Below are positions 9,601 through 24,600 of a stretch of 64,000 nt of DNA, piece by piece. The translations under genes were made by a program, and so were the position numbers. The stretch is from contig CM055819.1 of the NCBI GenBank assembly GCA_029582265.1, positions 40,042,761-40,106,760 on the forward strand. Reading direction: 5' to 3'. The stretch's first letter is position 1, and each line of letters starts with the position of its first letter. The DNA comes from Zoroaster sp. YZ-2022 (taxonomy: Eukaryota > Echinodermata > Asteroidea > Forcipulatida > Zoroasteridae). The notes under the pieces are model-generated. The model did not search any database. It was not told the origin of the DNA and worked only from the letters and a program-made list of their open reading frames with translations.

Positions 9601-12600
9601 GTCAAAATACGGCAGGGTAGACACCCTACATTGTTGTGATGAAAGCTCAAATACGAATGAAATTATTTCTAGCGACGGGTATAACTTTAAAAGTTTTTAA
9701 GTAAGGCTGACAAATTTATATCCAATTTAAAGCTTAGGTTCCCCTCTTTAAGGAAAGCACATGACTTTTGGAATTGGACAATTTCTTCATACCTTAAACG
9801 GCCTCCATGCACACTTAGCCTCCGCAAAATACTGTCAAAATACGGCAGGGTAGACACCCCACATTGTTGTGATGAAAGCTCAAATACGAATGAAATTATT
9901 TCTAGCGACGGGTATAACTTTAAAAGTTTTAAGTAAGGCTGACAAATTTATATCCAATTTAAAGCTTAGGTTCTCCTCTTTAAGGAAAGCACATGACTTT
10001 TGGAATTGGACAATTTCTTCATACCTTAAACGGCCTCCATGCACACTTAGCCCTCCGCAAAATACTGTCAAAATACGGCAGGGTAGACACCCTACATTGT
10101 TGTGATGAAAGCTCAAATACGAATGAAATTATTTCTTGCGACGGGTATAACTTTAAAAGTTTTTAAGTAAGGCCGACAAATTTATATCCAATTTAAAGCT
10201 TAGGTTCTCCTCTTTAAGGAAAGCACATGACTTTTGGAATTGGACAATTTCTTCATACCTTAAACGGCCTCCATGCACACTTAGCCCTCCGCAAAATACT
10301 GTCAAAATACGGCAGGGTAGACACCCTACATTGTTGTGATGAAAGCTCAAATACGAATGAAATTATTTCTAGCGACGGGTATAACTTTAAAGGTTTTTAA
10401 GTAAGGCCGACAAATTTATATCCAATTTAAAGCTTAGGTTCTCAACTTTAAGCAAAGCACATGACTTTGAATTGGATAATTTCTTCATACCTTAAACGGC
10501 CTCCATGGACACTTAGCCCCCGCAAAATACTGTCAAAATACGGCAGGGTAGACACCCTACATTGTTGTGATGAAAGCTCAAATACGAATGAAATTATTTC
10601 TAGCGACGGGTATAACTTTAAAAGTTTTTAAGTAAGGCCGACAAATTTATATCCAATTTAAAGCTTAGGTTCTCCTCTTTAAGGAAAGCACATGACTTTT
10701 GAATTGGACAATTTCTTCATACCTTAAACGGCCTCCATGCACACTTAGCCCTCCGCAAAATACTGTCAAAATACGGCAGGGTAGACACCCTACATTGTTG
10801 TGATGAAAGCTCAAATACGAATGAAATTATTTCTAGCGACGGGTATAACTTTAAAAGTTTTTAAGTAAGGCTGACAAATTTATATCCAATTTAAAGCTTA
10901 GGTTCTCCTCTTTAAGGAAAGCACATGACTTTTGGTTTGGACAATTTCTTCATACCTTAAACGGCCTCCATGCACACTTAGCCCTCCGCAAAATACTGTC
11001 AAAATACGGCAGGGTAGACACCCTACATTGTTGTGATGAAAGCTCAAATACGAATGAAATTATTTCTAGCGACGGGTATAACTTTAAAGGTTTGAAGTAA
11101 GGCCGACAAATTTATATCCAATTTAAAGCTTAGGTTCTCCTCTTTAAGGAAAGCACATGACTTTTGGAATTGGACAATTTCTTCATACCTTAAACGGCCT
11201 CCATGCACACTTAGCCCTCCGCAAAATACTGTCAAAATACGGCAGGGTAGACACCCTACATTGTTGTGATGAAAGCTCAAATACGAATGAAATTATTTCT
11301 AGCGACGGGTATAACTTTAAAAGTTTTTAAGTAAGGCTGACAAATTTATATCCAATTTAAAGCTTAGGTTCTCCTCTTAAGGAAAGCACATGACTTTTGA
11401 ATTGGACAATTTCTTCATACCTTAAACGGCCTCCATGCACACTTAGCCCTCCGCAAAATACTGTCAAAATACGGCAGGGTAGACACCCTACATTGTTGTG
11501 ATGAAAGCTCAAATACGAATGAAATTATTTCTAGCGACGGGTATAACTTTAAAAGTTTTTAAGTAAGGCTGACAAATTTATATCCAATTTAAAGCTTAGG
11601 TTGCCTTTTCGAATTGGACAATTTCTTCATACCTTAAACGGCCTCCATGCACACTTAGCCCTCCGCAAAATACTGTCAAAATACGGCAGGGTAGACACCC
11701 TACATTGTTGTGATGAAAGCTCAAATACGAATGAAATTATTTCTAGCGACGGGTATAACTTTAAAAGTTTTAAGTAAGGCTGACAAATTTATATCCAATT
11801 TAAAGCTTAGGTTCTCCTCTTTAAGGAAAGCACATGACTTTTGGAATTGGACAATTTCTTCATACCTTAAACGGCCTCCATGCACACTTAGCCCTCCGCA
11901 AAATACTGTCAAAATACGGCAGGGTAGACACCCTACATTGTTGTGATGAAAGCTCAAATACGAATGAAATTATTTCTAGCGACGGGTATAACTTTAAAAG
12001 TTTTTAAGTAAGGCCGACAAATTTATATCCAATTTAAAGCTTAGGTTCTCCTCTTTAAGGAAAGCACATGAAATTTCTTCATACCTTAAACGGCCTCCAT
12101 GCACACTTAGCCCTCCGCAAAATACTGTCAAAATACGGCAGGGTAGACACCCCACATTGTTGTGATGAAAGCTCAAATACGAATGAAATTATTTCTAGCG
12201 ACGGGTATAACTTTAAAAGTTTTTAAGTAAGGCCGACAAATTTATATCCAATTTAAAGCTTAGGTTCTCCTCTTTAAGGAAAGCACATGACTTTTGATAT
12301 TGGACAATTTCTTCATACCTTAAACGGCCTCCATGCACACTTAGCCCTCCGCAAAATACTGTCAAAATACGGCAGGGTAGACACCCTACATTGTTGTGAT
12401 GAAAGCTCAAATACGAATGAAATTATTTCTAGCGACGGGTATAACTTAAAAAGTTTTTAAGTAAGGCCGACAAATTTATATCCAATTTAAAGCTTAGGTT
12501 CTCCTTTAAGGAAAGCACATGACTTTCGGAATTGGACAATTTCTTCATACCTTAAACGGCCTCCATGCACACTTAGCCCTCCGCAAAATACTGTCAAAAT

Positions 12601-15600
12601 ACGGCAGGGTAGACACCCTACATTGTTGTGATGAAAGCTCAAATACGAATGAAATTATTTCTAGCGACGGGTATAACTTTAAAAGAAATTAAGTAATGCC
12701 GACAAATTTATATCCAATTTAAAGCTTAGGTTCTCCTCTTCAAGGAAAGCACATGACTTTTGGAATTGGACAATTTCTTCATACCTTAAACGGCCTCCAT
12801 GCACACTTAGCCCTCCGCAAAATACTGTCAAAATACGGCAGGGTAGACACCCTACATTGTTGTGATGAAAGCTCAAACGAATGAAATTATTTCTAGCGAC
12901 GGGTATAACTTTAAAAGTTTTTAAGTAAGGCCGACAAATTTATATCCAATTTAAAGCTTAGGTTCTCCTCTTTAAGGAAAGCACATGGCTTTTGAATTGG
13001 ACAATTTCTTCATACCTTAAACGGCCTCCATGCACACTTAGCCCTCCGCAAAATACTGTCAAAATACGGCAGGGTAGACACCCTACATTGTTGTGATGAA
13101 AGCTCAAATACGAATGAAATTATTTCTAGCGACGGGTATAACTTTAAAAGTTTTAAGTAAGGCTGACAAATTTATATCCAATTTAAAGCTTAGGTTCTCC
13201 TCTTTAAGGAAAGCACATGACTTTTGAATTGGACAATTTCTTCATACCTTAAACGGCCTCCATGCACACTTAGCCCTCCGCAAAATACTGTCAAAATACG
13301 GCAGGGTAGACACCCTACATTGTTGTGATGAAAGCTCAAATACGAATGAAATTATTTCTAGCGACGGGTATAACTTTAAAAGTTTTTAAGTAAGGCCGAC
13401 AAATTTATATCCAATTTAAAGCTTAGGTTCTCCTCTTAAAGGAAAGCACATGACTTTTGGAATTGGACAATTTCTTCATACCTTAAACGGCCTCCATGCA
13501 CACTTAGCCTCCGCAAAATACTGTCAAAATACGGCAGGGTAGACACCCTACATTGTTGTGATGAAAGCTCAAATACGAATGAAATTATTTCTAGCGACGG
13601 GTATAACTTTAAAAGTTTTTAAGTAAGGCTGACAAATTTATATCCAATTTAAAGCTTAGGTTCTCCTCTTTAAGGAAAGCACATGACTTTTGGAATTGGA
13701 CAATTTCTTCATACCTTAAACGGCCTCCATGCACACTTAGCCCTCCGCAAAATACTGTCAAAATACGGCAGGGTAGACACCCTACATTGTTGTGATGAAA
13801 GCTCAAATACGAATGAAATTATTTCTAGCGACGGGTAAAAAATTAAAAGATTATAAGAAAGGCAGACAAATTTATATCCAATTTAAAGCTTAGGTTCTCC
13901 TCTTTAAGGAAAGCACATGACTTTTCGAATTGGACAATTTCTTCATACCTTAAACGGCCTCCATGCACACTTAGCCTCCGCAAAATACTGTCAAAATACG
14001 GCAGGGTAGACACCCTACATTGTTGTGATGAAAGCTCAAATACGAATGAAATTATTTCTAGCGACGGGTATAACTTTAAAAGTTTTTAAGTAAGGCCGAC
14101 AAATTTATATCCAATTTAAAGCTTAGGTTCTCCTCTTTAAGGAAAGCACATGACTTTGGAATTGTACAATTCTTCATACCTTAAACGGCCTCCATGCACA
14201 CTTAGCTCTCCGCAAAATACTGTCAAAATACGGCAGGGTAGACACCCTACATTGTTGTGATGAAAGCTCAAATACGAATGAAATTATTTCTAGCGACGGG
14301 TATAACTTTAAAAGTTTTAAAGTAAGGCCGACAAATTTATATCCAATTTAAAGCTTAGGTTCTCCTCTTTAAGGAAAGCACATGACTTTAGGAATTGGAC
14401 AATTTCTTCATACCTTAAACGGCCTCCATGCACACTTAGCCCTCCGCAAAATACTGTCAAAATACGGCAGGGTAGACACCCTACATTGTTGTGATGAAAG
14501 CTCAAATACGAATGAAATTATTTCTAGCGACGGGTATAACTTTAAAAGTTTTTAAGTAAGGCTGACAAATTTATATCCAATTTAAAGCTTAGGTTCACCT
14601 TTAAGGAAAGCACAAGACATTTTGAATTGGACAATTTCTTCATACCTTAAACGGCCTCCATGCACACTTAGCCCTCCGCAAAATACTGTCAAAATACGGC
14701 AGGGTAGACACCCTACATTGTTGTGATGAAAGCTCAAATACGAATGAAATTATTTCTAGCGACGGGTATAACTTTAAAAGTTTTTAAGTAAGGCCGACAA
14801 ATTTATATCCAATTTAAAGCTTAGGTTCTCCTCTTTAAGGAAAGCACATGACTTTTGGAATTGGACAATTTCTTCATACCTTAAACGGCCTCCATGCACA
14901 CTTAGCCCTCCGCAAAATACTGTCAAAATACGGCAGGGTAGACATCCTACATTGTTGTGATGAAAGCTCAAATACGAATGAAATTATTTCTAGCGACGGG
15001 TATAACTTTAAAAGTTTTTATGTAAGGCCGACAAATTTATATCCAATTTAAAGCTTAGGTTCTCCTCTTTAAGGAAAGCACATGACTTTTGGAATTGGAC
15101 AATTTCTTCATACCTTAAACGGCCTCCATGCACACTTAGCCCTCCGCAAAATACTGTCAAAATACGGCAGGGTAGACACCCTACATTGTTGTGATGAAAG
15201 CTCAAATACGAATGAAATTATTTCTAGCGACGGGTATAACTTTAAAAGTTTTTAAGTAAGGCCGACAAATTTATACCCAATTTAAAGCTTAGGTTCTCCT
15301 CTTTAAGGAAAGCACATGACTTTTGGAATTGGACAATTTCTTCATACCTTAAACGGCCTCCATGCACACTTAGCCCTCCGCAAAATACTGTCAAAATACG
15401 GCAGGGTAGACACCCCACATTGTTGTGATGAAAGCTCAAATACGATTGAAATTATTTCTAGCGACGGGTATAACTTAAAAGGTTTTTATTTAGGGCCGAC
15501 AAATTAATATCAAAGTTAAAGATTATGTACTCCTCTTAAGGGAAAGCACATGACTTTTGAATTGGACAATTTCTTCATACCTTAAACGGCCTCCATGCAC

Positions 15601-18600
15601 ACTTAGCCCTCCGCAAAATACTGTCAAAATACGGCAGGGTAGACACCCTACATTGTTGTGATGAAAGCTCAAATACGAATGAAATTATTTCTAGCGACGG
15701 GTATAACTTTAAAAGTTTTTAAGTAAGGCCGACAAATTTATATCCAATTTAAAGCTTAGGTTCTCCTCTTTAAGGAAAGCACATGACTTTTCGAATTGGA
15801 CAAATTCTTCATACCTTAAACGGCCTCCATGCACACTTAGCCCTCCGCAAAATACTGTCAAAATACGGCAGGGTAGACACCCTACATTGTTGTGATGAAA
15901 GCTCAAATACGAATGAAATTATTTCTAGCGACGGGTATAACTTTAAAAGTTTTTAAGTAAGGCCGACAAATTTATATCCAATTTAAAGCTTAGGTTCTCC
16001 TCTTTAAGGAAAGCACATGACTTTTGAATTGGACAATTTCTTCATACCTTAAACGGCCTCCATGCACACTTAGCCCTCCGCAAAATACTGTCAAAATACG
16101 GCAGGGTAGACACCCTACATTGTTGTGATGAAAGCTCAAATACGAATGAAATTATTTCTAGCGACGGGTATAACTTTAAAAGTTTTAAGTAAGGCCGACA
16201 AATTTATATCCAATTTAAAGCTTAGGTTCTCCTCTAAAAGGAAAGCACATGACTATTTGAATTGGACAATTTCTTCATACCTTAAACGGCCTCCATGCAC
16301 ACTTAGCCCTCCGCAAAATACTGTCAAAATACGGCAGGGTAGACACCCTACATTGTTGTGATGAAAGCTCAAATACGAATGAAATTATTTCTAGCGACGG
16401 GTATAACTTTAAAAGTTTTTAAGTAAGGCCGACAAATTTATATCCAATTTAAAGCTTAGGTTCTCCTCTTTAAGGAAAGCACATGACTTTGGAATTGGAC
16501 AATTTCTTCATACCTTAAACGGCCTCCATGCACACTTAGCCCTCCGCAAAATACTGTCAAAATACGGCAGGGTAGACACCCTACATTGTTGTGATGAAAG
16601 CTCAAATACGAATGAAATTATTTCTAGCGACGGGTATAACTTTAAAAGTTTTAAGTAAGGCAGACAAATTTATATCCAATTTAAAGCTTAGGTTCTCCTC
16701 TTTAAGGAAAGCACATGACTTTTCGAATTGGACAATTTCTTCATACCTTAAACGGCCTCCATGCACACTTAGCCCTCCGCAAAATACTGTCAAAATACGG
16801 CAGGTAAACACCCAACATTGTTGTGATGAAAGCTCAAATACGAATGAAATTATTTCTAGCGACGGGTATAACTTTAAAAGTTTTTAAGTAAGGCCGACAA
16901 ATTTATATCCAATTTAAAGCTTAGGTTCTCCTCTTTAAGGAAAGCACATGACTTTTGCAATTGGACAATTTCTTCATACCTTAAACGGCCTCCATGCACA
17001 CTTAGCCCTCCGCAAAATACTGTCAAAATACGGCAGGGTAGACACCCTACATTGTTGTGATGAAAGCTCAAATACGAATGAAATTATTTCTAGCGACGGG
17101 TATAACTTTAAAAGTTTTTAAGTAAGGCCGACAAATTTATATCCAATTTAAAGCTTAGGTTCTCCTCATAAGGAAAGCACATGACTTTTGAATTGGACAA
17201 TTTCTTCATACCTTAAACGGCCTCCATGCACACTTAGCCCTCCGCAAAATACTGTCAAAATACGGCAGGGTAGACACCCTACATTGTTGTGATGAAAGCT
17301 CAAATACGAATGAAATTATTTCTAGCGACGGGTATAACTTTAAAAGTTTTTAAGTAAGGCTGACAAATTTATATCCAATTTAAAGCTTAGGTTCTCCTCT
17401 TAAGGAAAGCACATGACTTTGAATTGGACAATTTCTTCATACCTTAAACGGCCTCCATGCACACTTAGCCCTCCGCAAAATACTGTCAAAATACGGCAGG
17501 GTAGACACCCCACATTGTTGTGATGAAAGCTCAAATACGAATGAAATTATTTCTAGCGACGGGTATAACTTTAAAAGTTTTTAAGTAAGGCCGACAAATT
17601 TATATCCAATTTAAAGCTTAGGTTCTCCTCTTTAAGGAAAGCACATGACTTTTGGAATTGGACTCCATGCACACTTAGCCCTCCGCAAAATACTGTCAAA
17701 ATACGGCAGGGTAGACACCCTACATTGTTGTGATGAAAGCTCAAATACGAATGAAATTATTTCTATAGACGGGTATAACTTTAAAAGTTTTTAAGTAAGG
17801 CCGACAAATTTATATCCAATTTAAAGCTTAGGTTCTCCTCTTTAAGGAAAGCACATGACTTTTGAATTGGACAATTTCTTCATACCTTAAACGGCCTCCA
17901 TGCACACTTAGCCCTCCGCAAAATACTGTCAAAATACGGCAGGGTAGACACCCTACATTGTTGTGATGAAAGCTCAAATACGAATGAAATTATTTCTAGC
18001 GACGGGTATAACTTTAAAAGTTTTTAAGTAAGGCCGACAAATTTATATCCAATTTAAAGCTTAGGTTCTCCTTTAAGGAAAGCACATGACTTTTCGAATT
18101 GGACAATTTCTTCATACCTTAAACGGCCTCCATGCACACTTAGCCCTCCGCAAAATACTGTCAAAATACGGCAGGGTAGACACCCTACATTGTTGTGATG
18201 AAAGCTCAAATACGAATGAAATTATTTCTAGCGACGGGTATAACTTTAAAAGTTTTTAGTAAGGCCGACAAATTTATATCCAATTTAAAGCTTAGGTTCT
18301 CCTCTTTAAGGAAAGCACATGACTTTTGGAATTGGACAATTTCTTCATACCTTAAACGGCCTCCATGCACACTTAGCCTCCGCAAAATACTGTCAAAATA
18401 CGGCAGGGTAGACACCCTACATTGTTGTGATGAAAGCTCAAATACGAATGAAATTATTTCTAGCGACGGGTATAACTTTAAAAGTTTTTAAGTAAGGCCG
18501 ACAAATTTATATCCAATTTAAAGCTTAGGTTCTCCTCTTTAAGGAAAGCACATGACTTTTGAAATTGGACAATTTCTTCATACCTTAAACGGCCTCCATG

Positions 18601-21600
18601 CACACTTAGCCCTCCGCAAAATACTGTCAAAATACGGCAGGGTAGACACCCTACATTGTTGTGATGAAAGCTCAAATACGAATGAAATTATTTCTAGCGA
18701 CGGGTATAACTTTAAAAGTTTTTAAGTAAGGCTGACAAATTTATATCCAATTTAAAGCTTAGGTTCTCCTCTTAAGGAAAGCACATGACTTTTGAATTGG
18801 ACAATTTCTTCATACCTTAAACGGCCTCCATGCACACTTAGCCCTCCGCAAAATACTGTCAAAATACGGCAGGGTAGACACCCTACATTGTTGTGATGAA
18901 AGCTCAAATACGAATGAAATTATTTCTAGCGACGGGTATAACTTAACAAGTTTTTAAGTAAGGCCGACAAATTTATATCCAATTTAAAGCTTAGGTTCTC
19001 CTCTTTAAGGAAAGCACATGACTTTTCGAATTGGACAATTTCTTCATACCTTAAACGGCCTCCATGCACACTTAGCCCTCCGCAAAATACTGTCAAAATA
19101 CGGCAGGGTAGACACCCTACATTGTTGTGATGAAAGCTCAAATACGAATGAAATTATTTCTAGCGACGGGTATAACTTTAAAAGTTTTTAAGTAAGGCTG
19201 ACAAATTTATATCCAATTTAAAGCTTAGGTTCTCCTCTTTAAGGAAAGCACATGACTTTTCGAATTGGACAATTTCTTCATACCTTAAACGGCCTCCATG
19301 CACACTTAGCCCTCCGCAAAATACTGTCAAAATACGGCAGGGTAGACACCCTACATTGTTGTGATGAAAGCTCAAATACGAATGAAATTATTTCTAGCGA
19401 CGGGTATAACTTTAAAGGTTTTTAAGTAAGGCGAACAAATTTATATCCAATTTAAAGCTTAGGTGCTCCTCTTTAAGGAAAGCACATGACTTTTGGAATT
19501 GGACAATTTCTTCATACCTTAAACGGCCTCCATGCACACTTAGCCCTCCGCAAAATACTGTCAAAATACGGCAGGGTAGACACCTTACATTGTTGTGATG
19601 AAAGCTCAAATACGAATGAAATTATTTCTAGCGACGGGTATAACTTTAAAAGTTTTTAAGTAAGGCCGACAAATTTATATCCAATTTAAAGCTTAGGTTC
19701 TCCTCTTTAAGGAAAGCACATGACTTTTGGAATTGGACAATTTCTTCATACCTTAAACGGCCTCCATGCACACTTAGCCCTCCGCAAAATACTGTCAAAA
19801 TACGGCAGGGTAGACACCCTACATTGTTGTGATGAAAGCTCAAATACGAATGAAATTATTTCTAGCGACGGGTATAACTTTAAAAGTTTTTAAGTAAGGC
19901 TGACAAATTTATATCCAATTTAAAGCTTAGGTTCTCCTCTTTAAGGAAAGCACATGACTTTTGGAATTGGACAATTTCTTCATACCTTAAACGGCCTCCA
20001 TGCACACTTAGCCCTCCGCAAAATACTGTCAAAATACGGCAGGGTAGACACCTACATTGTTGTGATGAAAGCTCAAATACGAATGAAATTATTTCTAGCG
20101 ACGGGTATAACTTTAAAAGTTTTAAGTAAGGCTGACAAATTTATATCCAATTTAAAGCTTAGGTTCTCCTCTTAAGGAAAGCACATGACTTTTGGAATTG
20201 GACAATTTCTTCATACCTTAAACGGCCTCCATGCACACTTAGCCCTCCGCAAAATACTGTCAAAATACGGCAGGGTAGACACCTACATTGTTGTGATGAA
20301 AGCTCAAATACGAATGAAATTATTTCTAGCGACGGGTATAACTTTAAAAGTTTTTAAGTAAGGCCGACAAATTTATATCCAATTTAAAGCTTAGGTTCTC
20401 CTCTTTAAGGAAAGCACATGACTTTTGGAATTGGACAATTTCTTCATACCTTAAACGGCCTCCATGCACACTTAGCCTCCGCAAAATACTGTCAAAATAC
20501 GGCAGGGTAGACACCCTACATTGTTGTGATGAAAGCTCAAATACGAATGAAATTATTTCTAGCGACGGGTATAACTTTAAAAGTTTTAAGTAAGGCTGAC
20601 AAATTTATATCCAATTTAAAGCTTAGGTTCTCCTCTTTAAGGAAAGCACATGACTTTGGAATTGGACAATTTCTTCATACCTTAAACGGCCTCCATGCAC
20701 ACTTAGCCCTCCGCAAAATACTGTCAAAATACGGCAGGGTAGACACCCTACATTGTTGTGATGAAAGCTCAAATACGAATGAAATTATTTCTAGCGACGG
20801 GTATAACTTTAAAAGTTTTTAAGTAAGGCCGACAAATTTATATCCAATTTAAAGCTTAGGTTCTCCTCTTTAAGGAAAGCACATGACTTTTCGAATTGGA
20901 CAATTTCTTCATACCTTAAACGGCCTCCATGCACACTTAGCCCTCCGCAAAATACTGTCAAAATACGGCAGGGTAGACACCTACATTGTTGTGATGAAAG
21001 CTCAAATACGAATGAAATTATTTCTAGCGACGGGTATAACTTTAAAGGTTTTTAAGTAAGGCTGACAAATTTATATCCAATTTAAAGCTTAGGTTCTCCT
21101 CTTTAAGGAAAGCACATGACTTTTCGAATTGGACAATTTCTTCATACCTTAAACGGCCTCCATGCACACTTAGCCCTCCGCAAAATACTGTCAAAATACG
21201 GCAGGTAAACACCCTACATTGTTGTGATGAAAGCTCAAATACGAATGAAATTATTTCTAGCGACGGGTATAACTTTAAAAGTTTTTAAGTAAGGCCGACA
21301 AATTTATATCCAATTTAAAGCTTAGGTTCTCCTATTTAAGGAAAGCACATGACTTTTGGAATTGGACAATTTCTTCATACCTTAAACGGCCTCCATGCAC
21401 ACTTAGCCCTCCGCAAAATACTGTCAAAATACGGCAGGGTAGACACCCTACATTGTTGTGATGAAAGCTCAAATACGAATGAAATTATTTCTAGCGACGG
21501 GTATAACTTTAAAAGTTTTTAAGTAAGGCCGACAAATTTATATCCAATTTAAAGCTTAGGTTCTCGTCTTTAAGGAAAGCACATGACTTTTTGAATTGGA

Positions 21601-24600
21601 CAATTTCTTCATACCTTAAACGGCCTCCATGCACACTTAGCCCTCCGCAAAATACTGTCAAAATACGGCAGGGTAGACACCCTACATTGTTGTGATGAAA
21701 GCTCAAATACGAATGAAATTATTTCTAGCGACGGGTATAACTTTAAAGTTTTTAAGTAAGGCCGACAAATTTATATCCAATTTAAAGCTTAGGTTCTCCT
21801 CTTTAAGGAAAGCACATGACGTTTGGAATTGGACAATTTCTTCATACCTTAAACGGCCTCCATGCACACTTAGCCCTCCGCAAAATACTGTCAAAATACG
21901 GCAGGGTAGACACCCTACATTGTTGTGATGAAAGCTCAAATACGAATGAAATTATTTCTAGCGACGGGTATAACTTTAAAAGTTTTTAAGTAAGGCCGAC
22001 AAATTTATATCCAATTTAAAGCTTAGGTTCTCGTCTTTAAGGAAAGCACATGACTTTTGGAATTGGACAATTCTTCATACCTTAAACGGCCTCCATGCAC
22101 ACTTAGCCCTCCGCAAAATACTGTCAAAATACGGCAGGGTAGACACCCTACATTGTTGTGATGAAAGCTCAAATACGAATGAAATTATTTCTAGCGACGG
22201 GTATAACTTTAAAAGTTTTTAAGTAAGGCCGACAAATTTATATCCAATTTAAAGCTTAGGTTCTCCTCTTTAAGGAAAGCACATGACGGGTGCACTTGGA
22301 CAATTTCTTCATACCTTAAACGGCCTCCATGCACACTTAGCCCTCCGCAAAATACTGTCAAAATACGGCAGGGTAGACACCCTACATTGTTGTGATGAAA
22401 GCTCAAATACGAATGAAATTATTTCTAGCGACGGGTATAACTTTAAAAGTTTTTAAGTAAGGCCGACAAATTTATATCCAATTTAAAGCTTAGGTTCTCC
22501 TCTTTAAGGAAAGCACATGACTTTTGTAATTGGACAATTTCTTCATACCTTAAACGGCCTCCATGCACACTTAGCCCTCCGCAAAATACTGTCAAAATAC
22601 GGCAGGGTAGACACCTTACATTGTTGTGATGAAAGCTCAAATACGAATGAAATTATTTCTAGCGACGGGTATAACTTTAAAAGATTGTAAGGACGGCTGA
22701 CAAATTTATATCCAATTTAAAGCTTAGGTTCTCCCCTCTCGGAAAGCACATGACCTTTGGAATTGGACAATTTCTTCATACCTTAAACGGCCTCCATGCA
22801 CACTTAGCCCTCCGCAAAATACTGTCAAAATACGGCAGGGTAGACACCCTACATTGTTGTGATGAAAGCTCAAATACGAATGAAATTATTTCTAGCGACG
22901 GGTATAACTTTAAAAGTTTTAAGTAAGGCCGACAAATTTATATCCAATTTAAAGCTTAGGTTCTCTCTTTAAGGAAAGCACATGACTTTTGGAATTGGAC
23001 AATTTCTTCATACCTTAAACGGCCTCCATGCACACTTAGCCCTCCGCAAAATACTGTCAAAATACGGCAGGGTAGACACCCTACATTGTTGTGATGAAAG
23101 CTCAAATACGAATGAAATTATTTCTAGCGACGGGTATAACTTTAAAAGTTTTTAAGTAAGGCCGACAAATTTATATCCAATTTAAAGCTTAGGTTCTCCT
23201 CTTTAAGGAAAGCACATGACTTTCTGAATTGGACAATTTCTTCATACCTTAAACGGCCTCCGTGCACACTTAGCCTCCGCAAAATACTGTCAAAATACGG
23301 CAGGGTAGACACCCTACATTGTTGTGATGAAAGCTCAAATACGAATGAAATTATTTCTAGCGACGGGTATAACTTTAAAAGTTTTTAAGTAAGGCCGACA
23401 AATTTATATCCAATTTAAAGCTTAGGTTCTCCTCTTTAAGGAAAGCACATGACATTTGGAATTGGACAATTTCTTCATACCTTAAACGGCCTCCATGCAC
23501 ACTTAGCCCTCCGCAAAATACTGTCAAAATACGGCAGGGTAGACACCCTACATTGTTGTGATGAAAGCTCAAATACGAATGAAATTATTTCTAGCGACGG
23601 GTATAACTTTAAAAGTTTTTAAGTAAGGCTGACAAATTTATATCCAATTTAAAGCTTAGGTTCTCCTCTTTAAGGAAAGCACATGACCCTTGGAATTGGA
23701 CAATTTCTTCATACCTTAAACGGCCTCCATGCACACTTAGCCCTCCGCAAAATACTGTCAAAATACGGCAGGGTAGACACCCTACATTGTTGTGATGAAA
23801 GCTCAAATACGAATGAAATTATTTCTAGCGACGGGTATAACTTTAAAAGTTGTTATGTAAGGCCAACAAATGTATATCCAATTTAAAGCTTAGGTTCTCC
23901 TCTTTAAGGAAAGCACATGACTTTTGGAATTGGACAATTTCTTCATACCTTAAACGGCCTCCATGCACACTTAGCCTCCCGCAAAATACTGTCAAAATAC
24001 GGCAGGGTAGACACCCTACATTGTTGTGATGAAAGCTCAAATACGAATGAAATTATTTCTAGCGACGGGTATAACTTTAAAAGTTTTAAGTAAGTTGACA
24101 AATTTATATCCAATTTAAAGCTTAGGTTCTCCTCTTTAAGGAAAGCACATGACTTTTGGAATTGGACAATTTCTTCATACCTTAAACGGCCTCCATGCAC
24201 ACTTAGCCCTCCGCAAAATACTGTCAAAATACGGCAGGGTAGACACCCTACATTGTTGTGATGAAAGCTCAAATACGAATGAAATTATTTCTAGCGACGG
24301 GTATAACTTTAAAAGTTTTTAAGTAAGGCCGACAAATTTATATCCAATTTAAAGCTTAGGTTCTCCTCTTTAAGGAAAGCACATGACATTTGGAATTGGA
24401 CAATTTCTTCATACCTTAAACGGCCTCCATGCACACTTAGCCCTCCGCAAAATACTGTCAAAATACGGCAGGGTAGACACCCTACATTGTTGTGATGAAA
24501 GCTCAAATACGAATGAAATTATTTCTAGCGACGGGTATAACTTTAAAAGTTTTTAAGTAAGGCCGACAAATTTATATCCAATTTAAAGCTTAGGTTCTCC

